Assembly (NCBI GenBank): GCA_002706685.1
Contig: PALV01000011.1
Location: 62,001-126,000, forward strand
DNA length: 64,000 bases
Reading direction: 5' to 3'
From: Gammaproteobacteria bacterium
GTDB lineage: Bacteria; Pseudomonadota; Gammaproteobacteria; Pseudomonadales; Pseudohongiellaceae
Under the pieces are notes generated by a model. It was not told where the DNA came from. It made no database searches and saw only the letters and a list, made by a program, of their open reading frames with translations. Positions within the stretch are counted from its first letter, which is position 1. Each line of letters opens with the position of its first letter. The position numbers were made by a program, and so were the translations under genes. This document shows, piece by piece, positions 8,444 through 18,162 of the stretch.

Positions 8444-9952
8444 ATGCGCCGCGCCTATCCAGGACTGACACTCATGTTGGCCTTTGGGCTTGCTGCCTGT
8501 TCGGAGTCATCGGATACGATGACCTCAGGGAGCGAGGAGACAACATCGAGTGCTGTCGAAGCCCTGCAGGAAGCCTCTCAGGAAACGGCCTCAACTCCTC
8601 AGATGGCCGCGCAGGAGGCGTTGAATGCAGAGATTTCTCTGGGCAGTGCGGTCAAGCGATTGTGCTCGTCGGTGCTGGTTGGTGGAAGAACCATTGAGCA
8701 TGTAATGGCGCAGGAGCTGAGCAATGCCTCTGCCGCAGGCGTGGACTTTACATTCTCGATTGATGGCAACCTGGTGACGGGTGCGGGTGCAGGTCAGACG
8801 ATACAGGCGCTGTACCGTGAGCATCTGGGTTGCACGCTTGTCAAAAATACCTCTGTTGAGGTGCTGCAGGCGCAATTCGACCCGGCACTTTATCCCGAAA
8901 AACCTGCCGCCTCAGACGCTGAATGGCCCTTCGGTGATAGCGTGATGCTGCCCACTGAGCTGCCCGGCGTGGATCTTGACGCCATCAATGCCGCTGTTGA
9001 CCTGGCCTTCGAGGATATCGAGCCGAATCAGAACATCAATACTCGCGCCGTGCTGGTCATTCACGAAGGCAAAATAATCGCCGAGCAGTATGCTGAGCCG
9101 TTTAATGCGCAGATGCCGCAACTGGGCTGGTCCATGACCAAGACGGTCACTGCAGCACTGACCGGAATGCTGGTTGAGGAGGGCATTTTTGATGTTGATG
9201 CGCCCCCGGGCATTCCTGAATGGCAATCGGCCGATGACCCGCGCCGCCAGATCACGCTGGAGAATCTGCTGCAAATGTCCAGCGGCCTGGAATACTCCGA
9301 AGTCTACACCGCTGGATCAATGTCCGATGTCATTCTGATGCTTTACACAACAGGTGATACGGCAGCTTACGCCATCGATCAGCCACTTGCACAAGAGCCT
9401 GGTAGCACATTTTATTACTCCAGCGGCACAACCAATATCATTGCACGTACACACCGTCAGGCCTTCGATGGTTTTCAGGAATATTTCAACTTTCCCCAGG
9501 AGCGATTGTTCAGCAAGCTGGGCATGCGCTCGGCTGTGATTGAGCCTGATGCCAGTGGTACCTTTGTGGGTTCGTCCTACATGTACGCAACACCCCGTGA
9601 CTGGGCCAAGATAGGCCTGCTGTATCTGCAGGACGGGCAGTGGAATGGTGAGCAGATTCTCCCCGAAGGCTGGGTAGACTATAGCGTGACACCGGCGAGT
9701 TCGGCAGACCAGGGGCAGTACGGTATTCAGCTCTGGCTTAACGCTGGCGCAGCCGATGATCCAGCGGACCGACCTTTACCGAATCTGCCGGCCAACACGT
9801 ATTATCTGTCCGGGTTTGAAGGGCAGAATGTAGTCGTGGTGCCGGACCACGATCTGATTGTTGTACGCATGGGGGTGACCACCAGCGGGCCGCGTCCCAT
9901 CTGGCAATTGACCGAATCTGTACTTGAAGCAGTCTCGCAGGGGGCGCAATAA
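8444..9952 (+). CDS. Lipoprotein serine hydrolase, beta-lactamase class C / NylB-like
   Basis: 502 residues from the ATG at 8444, seven bases after GGAGA; the in-frame TTG at 8438 lies too close to that site. Lipobox GLAAC at about 15-19 predicts a lipoprotein. After a roughly 150-residue N-terminal extension comes the serine hydrolase domain with SMTK (SxxK nucleophile) and YYSSGTTN (the tyrosine motif). The family includes esterases, DD-peptidases and 6-aminohexanoate-dimer hydrolases as well as beta-lactamases, so antibiotic resistance should not be assumed. It lies in a run of exported hydrolases. Confidence 0.82.
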   Translation: MRRAYPGLTLMLAFGLAACSESSDTMTSGSEETTSSAVEALQEASQETASTPQMAAQEALNAEISLGSAVKRLCSSVLVGGRTIEHVMAQELSNASAAGVDFTFSIDGNLVTGAGAGQTIQALYREHLGCTLVKNTSVEVLQAQFDPALYPEKPAASDAEWPFGDSVMLPTELPGVDLDAINAAVDLAFEDIEPNQNINTRAVLVIHEGKIIAEQYAEPFNAQMPQLGWSMTKTVTAALTGMLVEEGIFDVDAPPGIPEWQSADDPRRQITLENLLQMSSGLEYSEVYTAGSMSDVILMLYTTGDTAAYAIDQPLAQEPGSTFYYSSGTTNIIARTHRQAFDGFQEYFNFPQERLFSKLGMRSAVIEPDASGTFVGSSYMYATPRDWAKIGLLYLQDGQWNGEQILPEGWVDYSVTPASSADQGQYGIQLWLNAGAADDPADRPLPNLPANTYYLSGFEGQNVVVVPDHDLIVVRMGVTTSGPRPIWQLTESVLEAVSQGAQ

Positions 9953-9954
9953 TC

Positions 9955-11589
9955 TTGATCAGCTCGCTTCCCCGGGAGTTGCTTGCAAAACTGCCACCAT
10001 TCATTGTGTACTGGGCTGCCAGCCTTCTGGCATGTCTGGTATTTCTGCCTTTCCTGTCCTGGGTCGTGTTCTCAGGTGATGACTCGCATCTGATGCGGGT
10101 GGCGCTGGACTACGGTGGGCTGCAGCCCTACCTGCAGCCCGAAGTCTATCGTGAACTGTCCGTTGCAAACTACACGCCCATCCCGATGACAGTTTACCGC
10201 TGGGTATCCCTGCTGTTTCCAATGCGCCCCCTGTTCTTCCTCGCCTTCATGATGGCCTGCATGAGTCTGGTGATCGCCCTGGCAGCCACGTTAGCGTCAC
10301 GGCTCACACATAATGTTGAAGCCCATTCTGATAGGCATAACACGCAGGCAGGCTGGTTGACGATTCTGCTGATGACTTCTCTGCTGTCACTGCCCACTCT
10401 GCTGAGTCGTTTCTACACCATGCACTACCTGATCGGGGGAATATTTGCGCTGCTGGCTCTACTTGTTCTGATCAGAAAGCCAGCGTCTGAAAAGCCCGAC
10501 TATGTTTCGTGGCTGGCTGTCTGGGGGCTGCTGTTCCTTGCACTGCTCTCCAAGGAAGTCTATCTGATGTTGTTGCCGGTCATACTGCTGCTGGCCTGGC
10601 AGCGCAGGCAGTGGGTGCTGGCGGGCGGCGCATTATTGGTCACACTGATTTACTGGTTGTGGCGAGGGCACATGCTGGGCATGCAACTGGATGTTGGCGG
10701 AGAGGGTAGTTACTTTGCGGGCTTCTGGAATATTGGTGCAGCGGCCTGGCTGGAGTTTATCGGTTTCTACCTCAGCAGTCGCTGGCTCATCCTGATAGCC
10801 TTGCTGGTCGCTTTCATCAGCGATCCAAGACTGTCATTGAAGCTGGTGGCACTGGCATTGTTATTCGGACTGCCCGGTCTGGCGGTCACTCATGGCATCG
10901 CGGAGTACGAACTGCACTCCGACAGGATTTTCTTTGCCATGGATGTTGCTATGGGAATCGTTGCTGCGGTCGTCATCTGTCGTGAACAGCGCGCGCGGGC
11001 GATGTTCAAGCCCGAATATGCTGCCGCCGCATTTGTGTTTGTGTTTTTTATTCAGGTGCTGGCTGTGCGCGACTATCGTCAGGAAGTTGTGACGCAGACC
11101 GACTACAAAATTACCCGGTATCTGCTTGACCGCTTTGCGGCCGTGGCAGATCAGACAGCGCTGGTACCGATGAACTACATCCAGGGCGACCTGATGCGTG
11201 TCAGTGAGCGTCTTGGTCTGAACTGGGTCACGCTGACGCAGAACTGTCTGGACGCATTACAGATTAGCGAGGAGCAGTTACTGGTTTTTAATGATGCTGG
11301 TGACCTGATGTCACGAGAGGAGCTGCAGGCACAATGCCAGTTAGCGTCAGGGCTCACAGTTGATGTAGAGACCGCACCTCAGTACGACAGTGGTCTGTTG
11401 CGCTGGCAGCTTTCCGCAGCGTCAGATGTGCAGACGGGTGTATTGTTTGTTGACCGTGCATTCGCCGTCCCGCTGCCAGCCTTCAACAGCCAGCTGGTCA
11501 AGCCCGCACCTGATGAGCGATACCAGCTGTTTGCACGCCAGGGCAATCAATGGTGGTTCTCTGAGCCGCGCCTGATTGATATACGTTAG
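9955..11589 (+). CDS. Polytopic membrane protein, GT-C glycosyltransferase-like
   Basis: 544 residues with about ten hydrophobic helices followed by a soluble C-terminal domain of about 150 residues. An acidic pair (FSGDDSHLMR) lies in the first loop after the first helix, and LLSKEVYLMLLP recalls the later-loop motif of ArnT/PMT-type GT-C enzymes. That match is structural and weak; I do not recognise a specific family. The start is TTG at 9955, with AGGGGGC about nine bases upstream and no nearby ATG. It begins two bases after the preceding lipoprotein gene and overlaps thrB by four bases tail to tail. Confidence 0.6.
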   Translation: MISSLPRELLAKLPPFIVYWAASLLACLVFLPFLSWVVFSGDDSHLMRVALDYGGLQPYLQPEVYRELSVANYTPIPMTVYRWVSLLFPMRPLFFLAFMMACMSLVIALAATLASRLTHNVEAHSDRHNTQAGWLTILLMTSLLSLPTLLSRFYTMHYLIGGIFALLALLVLIRKPASEKPDYVSWLAVWGLLFLALLSKEVYLMLLPVILLLAWQRRQWVLAGGALLVTLIYWLWRGHMLGMQLDVGGEGSYFAGFWNIGAAAWLEFIGFYLSSRWLILIALLVAFISDPRLSLKLVALALLFGLPGLAVTHGIAEYELHSDRIFFAMDVAMGIVAAVVICREQRARAMFKPEYAAAAFVFVFFIQVLAVRDYRQEVVTQTDYKITRYLLDRFAAVADQTALVPMNYIQGDLMRVSERLGLNWVTLTQNCLDALQISEEQLLVFNDAGDLMSREELQAQCQLASGLTVDVETAPQYDSGLLRWQLSAASDVQTGVLFVDRAFAVPLPAFNSQLVKPAPDERYQLFARQGNQWWFSEPRLIDIR

Positions 11590-12548
11590 GCTGTGTGCTG
11601 TGAGTGCAGTTGAAAAAGCGTCCTGAAATAGCCGGGGTCTTTTATCAGCACATCTGACTGTGCCGGATGTGTGTGTGCGTATTGTTCCCGCGATACCCAA
11701 AAGCGCAATGCCGCAAGCTGCAGAACCTGTGGCCAGCAGCGTGTTTCGATAGAGCTGAGCGGGCGGATGCGCGCATAGGCATCAAGCATCGACTGCACAT
11801 GCAATGGCTGGAAAATCAGTTCCCCTGAATCAAGCGCCCTGGTGCACCAGTCGTTGGCGCAGATCGCCAGGTCCATGATCATCCAGCCGGTCGCTGCATT
11901 ATAAAAATCGATCACGCCCATTATCTGATTGTCGATCAACATTGCGTTGTCACGAAACAGGTCACCATGAATGACAGTCTCGGGCAGCGTAGGCGCGGAA
12001 TTGTACCAATGCTGCAGTTCCGTCAGTGCCGGCAGCAGCCAGGGCGTTTCGTTTTTCCAATGGCTGACTGCCAGTTTGCCAGCCTGTTGCAGCACCCAGC
12101 GCGGTCCGCGGTCATTGTCGCGCTGCAGAGGACTTTGCGATGTCGCCTGGTGCATGCGTGCCACCAGCTCGCCCAGTGCGGCGCATTGCAGTGGCGAAGG
12201 CTGCGAGGGGTGTTCGCCCGGCAGGCGTGGCTGTAAAAGCGCCGTGCGATTTTTCAGGCGGTGCAGTGCGCTGCCATGACGATCTGCTACAGAAAACGGG
12301 ACGGGCAATCCGGCAGACTGCAGGCAATCCAGTAGTTCGATAAAAAAGGGTAGCTCGTTAACCGGACCACGCTCAACCAGAGTCAGGACAAAATGACTGA
12401 TTTCGCCATCGTGCCCGCGAGTGTCAACGAAGTAGTTGGTGTTTTCACTGCCGCCCCTGATGCCTTTAAAATGTGCCAGCTCGCCCACATTAAAAGGTTC
12501 AAGAAACGAACGTATATCTTCTTCGCTCAGCGGTGTAAAAACTGACAT
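11586..12548 (-). CDS. thrB: Homoserine kinase (ThrB, APH-fold type)
   Basis: 320 residues, the usual length of the pseudomonad-type ThrB, which has the aminoglycoside-phosphotransferase fold rather than the GHMP fold of E. coli ThrB. N-terminus MSVFTPLSEEDIRSFL, nucleotide-binding region GIRGGSENTNYFV, catalytic loop VIHGDLFRDN, and metal-binding GVIDFYNAATG. It phosphorylates L-homoserine in threonine biosynthesis. No other thr gene is nearby. Confidence 0.92.
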   Translation of the reverse strand: MSVFTPLSEEDIRSFLEPFNVGELAHFKGIRGGSENTNYFVDTRGHDGEISHFVLTLVERGPVNELPFFIELLDCLQSAGLPVPFSVADRHGSALHRLKNRTALLQPRLPGEHPSQPSPLQCAALGELVARMHQATSQSPLQRDNDRGPRWVLQQAGKLAVSHWKNETPWLLPALTELQHWYNSAPTLPETVIHGDLFRDNAMLIDNQIMGVIDFYNAATGWMIMDLAICANDWCTRALDSGELIFQPLHVQSMLDAYARIRPLSSIETRCWPQVLQLAALRFWVSREQYAHTHPAQSDVLIKDPGYFRTLFQLHSQHTA

Positions 12549-12557
12549 TCAATCGCT

Positions 12558-13253
12558 CTACTCGTACTGCGCCTCAATTTCCATCAAGGCCTCGCGAACT
12601 GCCGCTGCCCAGATGTCATATCCGGTCTCGTTCAGATGCAGATTGTCTTCCACAAAAATGTCAGTGCGCACGGTGCCATCGGGCTTCAGGAAGGGGGTCG
12701 CCACATCCACAAAGTGAATACGTGGGTCGCTGGCAGCCAGGGCGCGATATCGCTGGTTCAGTTCCGAGGCAATCTGCCAGCTGTCGACGCGCGCAACACT
12801 GGGTTTCACAGACAGCACATAGATCCGCGTGTCCTCACGCTGCGCGTGAATGCGATCAATGATTGTCTGCAGTTGCTGCATGATCTGCTCGTTGGGGATG
12901 TTGTTGCGGCCGGTGTCATTGTCGCCTTCGTAAATCAGCACGGCGCGGGGCTGGTACTTGAGCACCACGCGATCCAGATAATGTACGACGTCGTTCATGA
13001 CGCTGCCGCCAAAGCCACGCGGGATGACAGTCAGAGGTGCGAGATCAGCTGGAGCATCTTCATTCCAGTACATTATGGAAGAGCTGCCGGTCAGTACGAT
13101 GGCATCCTCGGGAGGAGGGTTTTGCGCATCGGCTGCTTCAAAACGTTCGATGGCCGCTTCAAAGCGGGTCGGGTCTGGCAGTTCCTGTGCCCAGGCTGTG
13201 CCGGCAAACAGCACGGCAATCGTCATCAGGGCGGACTTACAGGTTTTTGTCAT
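12558..13253 (-). CDS. Exported SGNH/GDSL hydrolase
   Basis: 231 residues from the ATG at 13253, six bases after AGGAA; the signal peptide MTKTCKSALMTIAVLFAGTA begins exactly there. Motifs: VLTGSSSIMYW (nucleophile Ser), RGFGGS (Gly), IYEGDNDTGRN (Asn) and DNLHLNETGYDIW (Asp/His). Similar in type to secreted GDSL acyl-esterases; substrate unknown. It ends nine bases before thrB on the same strand, so the two may be co-transcribed by proximity only. Confidence 0.83.
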   Translation of the reverse strand: MTKTCKSALMTIAVLFAGTAWAQELPDPTRFEAAIERFEAADAQNPPPEDAIVLTGSSSIMYWNEDAPADLAPLTVIPRGFGGSVMNDVVHYLDRVVLKYQPRAVLIYEGDNDTGRNNIPNEQIMQQLQTIIDRIHAQREDTRIYVLSVKPSVARVDSWQIASELNQRYRALAASDPRIHFVDVATPFLKPDGTVRTDIFVEDNLHLNETGYDIWAAAVREALMEIEAQYE

Positions 13254-13458
13254 TAGGGTTCCTGGCACGGGTGCATCCTCGCTTATAGGTTTTTTCATGA
13301 TTGTAGCGCGTCTGCCAGCTGCCGCCTATGCCAGCCCGCAAGCAGCCTAGTTCATTACTCAGAACATGAGCTGGCTGCCATTATCCATCTCCGTTATGAT
13401 TGGGCGCTCGATCCTTATTCAAAGTAATAACACTCAAAACAACAAGGAGCTCCCTGCC

Positions 13459-14337
13459 ATGCCTCGTCTGCCCAAATTTGCGCTGATTGCGGTTTCCGTT
13501 CTGATGACCGCATTTAATTCCTCGCTTGCGACTGCCCAGAGCATAGATCTGGGCCGCGGTGAGCTGCCAGTGACTGTGCCGGAAGGCTACTCGGCGGACA
13601 CACCCGCGCCCCTCATCGTGTTGCTTCACGGTTACACCTCCAGCGGCACAGTTGCTGATCGCTACATGGGACTCAGCGCGATTGCTGATGACTACGGCTT
13701 TCTGCTGGTTGCGCCAAATGGAACGCGTGAACCGGGTGGTGACCAGAACCCCTACTGGAATGCTTCTGATGCCTGCTGCAACTTCTTCAGCACCGACGTC
13801 GACGACAGCGGCTACCTGATGTCTGTCATCGAGCGCATGGAGTCAGAGTACAACGTCGATCCCAAGCGCATCTATCTGGTGGGCCACTCCAACGGTGGTT
13901 TCATGTCCTATCGCATGGCCTATGAGCACTCGGACAAGATCGCAGCCATCGTCAGCCTGGCGGGCGCCAATCACCTGGAACAGCGTCCGGCCCCCGAGCA
14001 TGCGGTGAACATTCTGCAGATCCACGGCACTGCGGATCAGACCATTGCCTATCAGGGCGGTGAGATTCAGGGCAATCGCTATCCGAGCGCCATGGGTTCT
14101 GTGCAGCGCTGGGCAAGCTACAACGGCTGTATCACCCAGGGCCGGGCCCGCGAGCAGCGAGATCTGGATGCCAGCCTGCCGGGTCATGAAACCGGTGTAA
14201 TGACTTTTGATGTTGGTTGTCGTGCCGGCGGCGCAGTCGCGCTGTGGACGATTTCTGCCGGCACCCACGTGCCAAGCGTTTCAGACACTTATGGCGCGCA
14301 GCTGGTTGAATGGCTCTACGACCATCCCAAGCCCTGA
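13459..14337 (+). CDS. Secreted polyhydroxybutyrate-depolymerase-like esterase
   Basis: 292 residues from the ATG at 13459 (AAGGAGC upstream), with signal peptide MPRLPKFALIAVSVL cleaved near ATAQS. Alpha/beta hydrolase of the LpqC/PhaZ type: LIVLLHGYTSSG oxyanion region, NASDACCNFF cysteine pair, VGHSNGGFMSYRMA nucleophile elbow, HGTADQTIAY (Asp) and a late THVPS (His). Relatives include extracellular PHB depolymerases and feruloyl/acetylxylan esterases. No substrate-binding domain is present, so an esterase of smaller substrates is equally possible. Confidence 0.85.
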   Translation: MPRLPKFALIAVSVLMTAFNSSLATAQSIDLGRGELPVTVPEGYSADTPAPLIVLLHGYTSSGTVADRYMGLSAIADDYGFLLVAPNGTREPGGDQNPYWNASDACCNFFSTDVDDSGYLMSVIERMESEYNVDPKRIYLVGHSNGGFMSYRMAYEHSDKIAAIVSLAGANHLEQRPAPEHAVNILQIHGTADQTIAYQGGEIQGNRYPSAMGSVQRWASYNGCITQGRAREQRDLDASLPGHETGVMTFDVGCRAGGAVALWTISAGTHVPSVSDTYGAQLVEWLYDHPKP

Positions 14338-14346
14338 TGGCCGAAT

Positions 14347-14384
14347 CCGGGGGTGGTCATCATTGACGATGCAACCGCCCCCGG
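14347..14384. other. Hairpin at a convergent gene junction
   Basis: Arms CCGGGGG and CCCCCGG, extended by GGT/ACC across a T-G mismatch, with a 16-base loop. It spans the stop codon of the leftward MFS gene and lies ten bases after the esterase stop. There is no T-run in either direction, so it is at best a weak bidirectional terminator. Confidence 0.35.
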
Positions 14385-15790
14385 GCGAGTGAGAATGCGA
14401 TGCCGGGCAGACAGACCAGTCCGGCTATCGCAAAACACACATCAATGGCGCGCGACAACTGAGGGATGCTGTCTTCGTTAATGACGGTATTTCCCACGAT
14501 CAGGCTTACCACCAGCGCTACCAGCACCATGCTGTTCAATTGCCCCACCATGCGCGTAGTCGCTACCGCCGCCGAGGCGCTGCCATAGTGGCGTCGCTCG
14601 ACCGAACCCATGATGGCATTCACATTGGGTGACGAGAACAGCGCAAAACCGCCACCCGTGAATAGCAGGGCGATGACCACACGAGTCGTGCTGCTGTCAG
14701 GATGCAGTGTGGCCAGTACAAACAGTCCAAAGGCTGTCAGCGCCATGCCCGCCGAGGCCAGCCAGCGCGGTTCCAGCCGGTCCGAGAGGCGACCCATGAT
14801 CGGCGACCCGACGGCCATGGTCAGCGGCTGCACCATCATGATCATTCCCGCCTGACTGGCACTCATGCCCTTGACTGACTGCAGGTACAGGCTCATCAGC
14901 ACCACATTCGCGTAGGTTGCGCTGTACATGATCAGGGCTGAGGCAGCGGACAGCGTGAAGGTGCGATTGGTAAAAAACAGATTCACATCCCACAGCGGAT
15001 GCGGGGAGCGCCGGGCATGATGCAGAAACAGGCTGACGGTGACCGCACTGGCGGCCAGCCAGGCAAAACTGTCCCAGGCCGGCAGCCGGGAGATGGCCAG
15101 ACAGAACAGACCAATGCTGGCGATCCAGCCCAGTGCGCCCGGCACATCAAAGCGGGCATCTGCCTCGCCGCGCCACTCATCATGGACATAAAACAGCCCC
15201 AGACCCAGTACGGCGACGACCAGCGGTAAATGAACCAGGAACGAAGCGCGCCAGCTGATATGGTCAACAACCAGCCCGCCCAGCAGGGGGCCCGCCGAAA
15301 GCCCGATATAAATTGAAGCGGTGACCAGGCCGATATAGCGCCCGCGCTGATTGGCCGGAAATGCCGAACTGACGATTGCCATTTGCGTCGCATTCAGCGC
15401 GGCTGCGCTGACACCCTGCAGAAACCGGGCCGCCAGCAAAAGTTCACCGCTGGGTGCCAGCGAGGTCAGCACCGAGGAGACAATTACTGCAGCGCTACCG
15501 ATCAAAAAAATCCGCTTGCGACCTACCCGGTCGGAGAGGCGGCCGAAGATCAATACAAACATGGTGCTCGCCATCAAAAACGCCATCGGCACCCAGCTCA
15601 TGGCGACGGCGGTCATGGCCAGGTCGTCGCCCATGGTCGGCAGAGCGACGTTGGCGGCCGATAACATCAATGGCACCGCAAAGGAGTTAAGAAGGACCAT
15701 GGCCAGGATGGCGCGTGACTGGGGGTGCTGTGACAAAACGCGGATTCCCTGCTGTGGGGCGGATGGCGGCAAACTGCCAGCGCGTATCAT
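14360..15790 (-). CDS. MFS drug/multidrug transporter, EmrB/QacA (DHA2) type
   Basis: 476 residues from the ATG at 15790, four bases after GAGG; the reading from 15892 overlaps the divergent GNAT gene. About fourteen hydrophobic segments, MFS motif A as FGRLSDRVGRKRIFLIG between helices 2 and 3, and a second copy GRLSDRLEPRW in the C-half. DHA2 members are proton antiporters that export drugs or metabolites. No membrane-fusion partner or regulator is adjacent. Confidence 0.85.
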   Translation of the reverse strand: MIRAGSLPPSAPQQGIRVLSQHPQSRAILAMVLLNSFAVPLMLSAANVALPTMGDDLAMTAVAMSWVPMAFLMASTMFVLIFGRLSDRVGRKRIFLIGSAAVIVSSVLTSLAPSGELLLAARFLQGVSAAALNATQMAIVSSAFPANQRGRYIGLVTASIYIGLSAGPLLGGLVVDHISWRASFLVHLPLVVAVLGLGLFYVHDEWRGEADARFDVPGALGWIASIGLFCLAISRLPAWDSFAWLAASAVTVSLFLHHARRSPHPLWDVNLFFTNRTFTLSAASALIMYSATYANVVLMSLYLQSVKGMSASQAGMIMMVQPLTMAVGSPIMGRLSDRLEPRWLASAGMALTAFGLFVLATLHPDSSTTRVVIALLFTGGGFALFSSPNVNAIMGSVERRHYGSASAAVATTRMVGQLNSMVLVALVVSLIVGNTVINEDSIPQLSRAIDVCFAIAGLVCLPGIAFSLARGRLHRQ

Positions 15791-15872
15791 AACACCTCTG
15801 CCAGTACAGTCGATTGCAGCGCGCCTCGCAGACAGCGTGTTATAGTCCTGCGCAAAGAAAAACGGAGTTATT

Positions 15873-16334
15873 ATGAAAATCATTTCTCTCAAGGACCGCC
15901 CGGAACATTTGATGACACTGGCAAAATGGCATCATGCCGAATGGTCCTACCTCAATCCGGAACGTTCTTTCGAAGCCCGTGTCGAAGAAATGCAGTGTGA
16001 CTTGCGCGGAGATGTCATCCCGACCACATTCGTCGCGGAGCGCGATGGAGAGTTGCTGGGTTCCGCCTCCATGCTGGCCGAGGACATGAGCACGCACCCC
16101 GAGCTGACACCCTGGCTGGCCAGTGTTTTTGTGGCACCGGCACATCGCAAACAGGGTATCGGTAGCGTTCTGGTTAAACGAATAATGGATCATGCGTGCG
16201 ACAACGGCGTGAAGAAACTGTATCTGTACACCCCTGACCAGGAGCAGTTGTATGCCGGGCTGGGCTGGCAGATACTCAGTCGCGAGCCATACAACGGTAC
16301 GCCAGTAACCATCATGAGTGTGGAATTTAACTGA
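15873..16334 (+). CDS. GNAT-family N-acetyltransferase
   Basis: 153 residues, with GGAG five bases before the ATG. The acetyl-CoA-binding motif A is VAPAHRKQGIGSVLVKRI near 90-107; the C-terminus is YAGLGWQILSREPYNG. Compact single-domain GNATs of this kind acetylate small amines or proteins; the substrate is unknown. It is divergent from the MFS transporter with an 82-base gap. Confidence 0.87.
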   Translation: MKIISLKDRPEHLMTLAKWHHAEWSYLNPERSFEARVEEMQCDLRGDVIPTTFVAERDGELLGSASMLAEDMSTHPELTPWLASVFVAPAHRKQGIGSVLVKRIMDHACDNGVKKLYLYTPDQEQLYAGLGWQILSREPYNGTPVTIMSVEFN

Positions 16335-16378
16335 GCTGATATCGCGCCGGGTCAGCAGACAAAGGCAGCTTGAGTGAA

Positions 16379-17656
16379 ATGGACCCTCACAACATCGCCC
16401 CGCAGGCTACCGCCTATGTAATTGAACAGGTTTATCGCCGCGAGCGACGGCGGGCAATGGCAACATTGATCCGCCTGCTCAATGGTGACTTTGATCTGGC
16501 TGAGGATGCCCTGCATGAAGCGTTTACTGCTGCGGTCGCACAGTGGCCTGCTGACGGAGTACCCGAAAACCCGCGTGCCTGGCTGGTGACGGCGGCAAAG
16601 TTCCGCGCCATTGACCAGATTCGCAAGCGGCGGCGGCATGACGATGCCAGCGACGAACTGGTAAGAATGATTGATGTTGCTGATGACGAGCCGACCGACG
16701 ACCTCTCCATTGAAGACGATAGGCTCAGGCTGATTTTTACCTGCTGTCACCCCGCCTTGTCGACGGAGGCGCGAGTGGCTCTGACGCTGCGTGAAGTCTG
16801 CGGACTGACGACCGAGCAGATCGCAGCGGCCTTTCTGATACCCACACCCACGCTGGCGCAACGAATCGTACGTGCCAAAAACAAGATTCGCGACGCCCGC
16901 ATCCCCTACGAAGTCCCTCAGACTCGCGACCTGCCAGACAGGCTGGACGCTGTGCTGCAGGTTATTTACCTGGTTTTCAACGAAGGTTACCTGTCATCGC
17001 AAGAGGATCCCGATCACGATCGCCAGGCGCTTGCGGTCGAAGCGATTCGCCTGACCCAGTTACTGCAGGAGCTTATTCCGTCCAGCGAGGTGACGGGTCT
17101 TCTGGCACTGATGTTGTTACACGAAGCCAGACGCGCAACGCGCTACAACGAATCAGGTGAACTGGTGCCACTGGACGAGCAGGACCGCAGTCGCTGGGAC
17201 AGACACCAGATTGCGCAGGGTTGTCTGCTGGTTCGTCAGGCGCTGACGCAGGGACCGGCCGGACCTTATGCATTGCAGGCAGCCATCGCGGCCCTGCACG
17301 CCGAGGCCCCAAGCTCTGAAGCTACCGACTGGCATGAGATCGCAGGTCTGTACCGGGTACTGCTGGCGCTGCAACCGTCGCCTGTGGTCGCGCTCAATCA
17401 TGCCGTAGCTATCGCGATGCGTGACGGTGAGGCGGCCGGGCTGGCACGCATAGACCAGTTGTGCGCAGATGGAGCGCTGGACAGTTATCACCTGCTGCAT
17501 GCCGCGCGGGCCGATTTGCTGCGTCGTCTGGGTCGTCATGATGAAGCCCGGGTGTCCTATCAGTCAGCCATTGAATTAACCAATGCCAGTGCAGAAAAAC
17601 GATTTTTGCAGCGCCGCCTCAATGAACTGGGCACTCCTGACAGTATTTTGAAATAA
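16379..17656 (+). CDS. ECF sigma factor, ECF42-like, with long C-terminal extension
   Basis: 425 residues from the ATG at 16379 (a TTG at 16370 is possible). Sigma region 2 spans [20 protein letters not shown] to [20 protein letters not shown]. Region 4 is around [20 protein letters not shown] and [17 protein letters not shown]. About 230 further residues ([20 protein letters not shown] onward) match the helical, TPR-like extension of ECF42 proteins. Such sigma factors have no classical anti-sigma and occur with YCII/DGPF proteins, as here at 17745-19328. Confidence 0.88.
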   Translation: MDPHNIAPQATAYVIEQVYRRERRRAMATLIRLLNGDFDLAEDALHEAFTAAVAQWPADGVPENPRAWLVTAAKFRAIDQIRKRRRHDDASDELVRMIDVADDEPTDDLSIEDDRLRLIFTCCHPALSTEARVALTLREVCGLTTEQIAAAFLIPTPTLAQRIVRAKNKIRDARIPYEVPQTRDLPDRLDAVLQVIYLVFNEGYLSSQEDPDHDRQALAVEAIRLTQLLQELIPSSEVTGLLALMLLHEARRATRYNESGELVPLDEQDRSRWDRHQIAQGCLLVRQALTQGPAGPYALQAAIAALHAEAPSSEATDWHEIAGLYRVLLALQPSPVVALNHAVAIAMRDGEAAGLARIDQLCADGALDSYHLLHAARADLLRRLGRHDEARVSYQSAIELTNASAEKRFLQRRLNELGTPDSILK

Positions 17657-17744
17657 ACACCGTGTTAACTGTCGAATCGGGCAAAGCTGACACGACAGGC
17701 ATATAAAGACACATCAAAAACACTCAAAACAGGAGCACGTGTTT

Positions 17745-18119
17745 ATGTCATACATTGACGGGTTTGTTCTGGCCGTACCAAAGGCCAATCGTGAGAAATT
17801 TATTGGTCATGCCAGGACTGCTGATGAAATATTCATTGAGGCGGGGGCCATTCGCGTCCTGGAGTGCTGGCAGGACGACGTACCAAAAGGCAAAGTCACG
17901 GACTTTTACGGGGCTGTCAAAGCCACTGAAGATGAAGTGGTCTGTTTTGCCTTTATCGAATGGCCCGACAAAGATGCCCGCAATGCCGGCATGAAAAAAA
18001 TCGAACAGATAATGCACACTGATCCTCGCATGGATCCTGAAAAGAACCCGATGCCATTTGACGGCAAGCGCATGATATTTGGTGGCTTCGAGACCGTCGT
18101 CAAACTCGGTAAAGACTGA
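17745..18119 (+). CDS. DUF1428 (YbaA-like) protein
   Basis: 124 residues from the ATG at 17745, nine bases after AGGAG; the in-frame GTG at 17739 is too close to it. MSYIDGFVLAVPKANREKF, CWQDDVPKGKVTDF and DGKRMIFGGFETVV are the conserved blocks of DUF1428, a ferredoxin-like dimeric alpha-beta-barrel fold of unknown function. It lies 88 bases after the ECF42-like sigma gene and before VOC and YCII genes, so it is probably part of the same regulon. Confidence 0.88.
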   Translation: MSYIDGFVLAVPKANREKFIGHARTADEIFIEAGAIRVLECWQDDVPKGKVTDFYGAVKATEDEVVCFAFIEWPDKDARNAGMKKIEQIMHTDPRMDPEKNPMPFDGKRMIFGGFETVVKLGKD

Positions 18120-18162
18120 GACGTTCTGAGCTCAATTAATCAACTAAGGAAAGGAGCAGAAA

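Noticed and set aside
8444..9952. Beta-lactamase conferring antibiotic resistance
   Set aside because: The SxxK and Tyr motifs are common to the whole serine hydrolase family. The long N-terminal extension and lipobox fit an esterase or DD-peptidase-like lipoprotein better.
14347..14384. Strong bidirectional terminator between the esterase and MFS genes
   Set aside because: The stem is good but the loop is long, there is no T-run on either side, and it overlaps the MFS stop codon; it is kept only as a weak hairpin.
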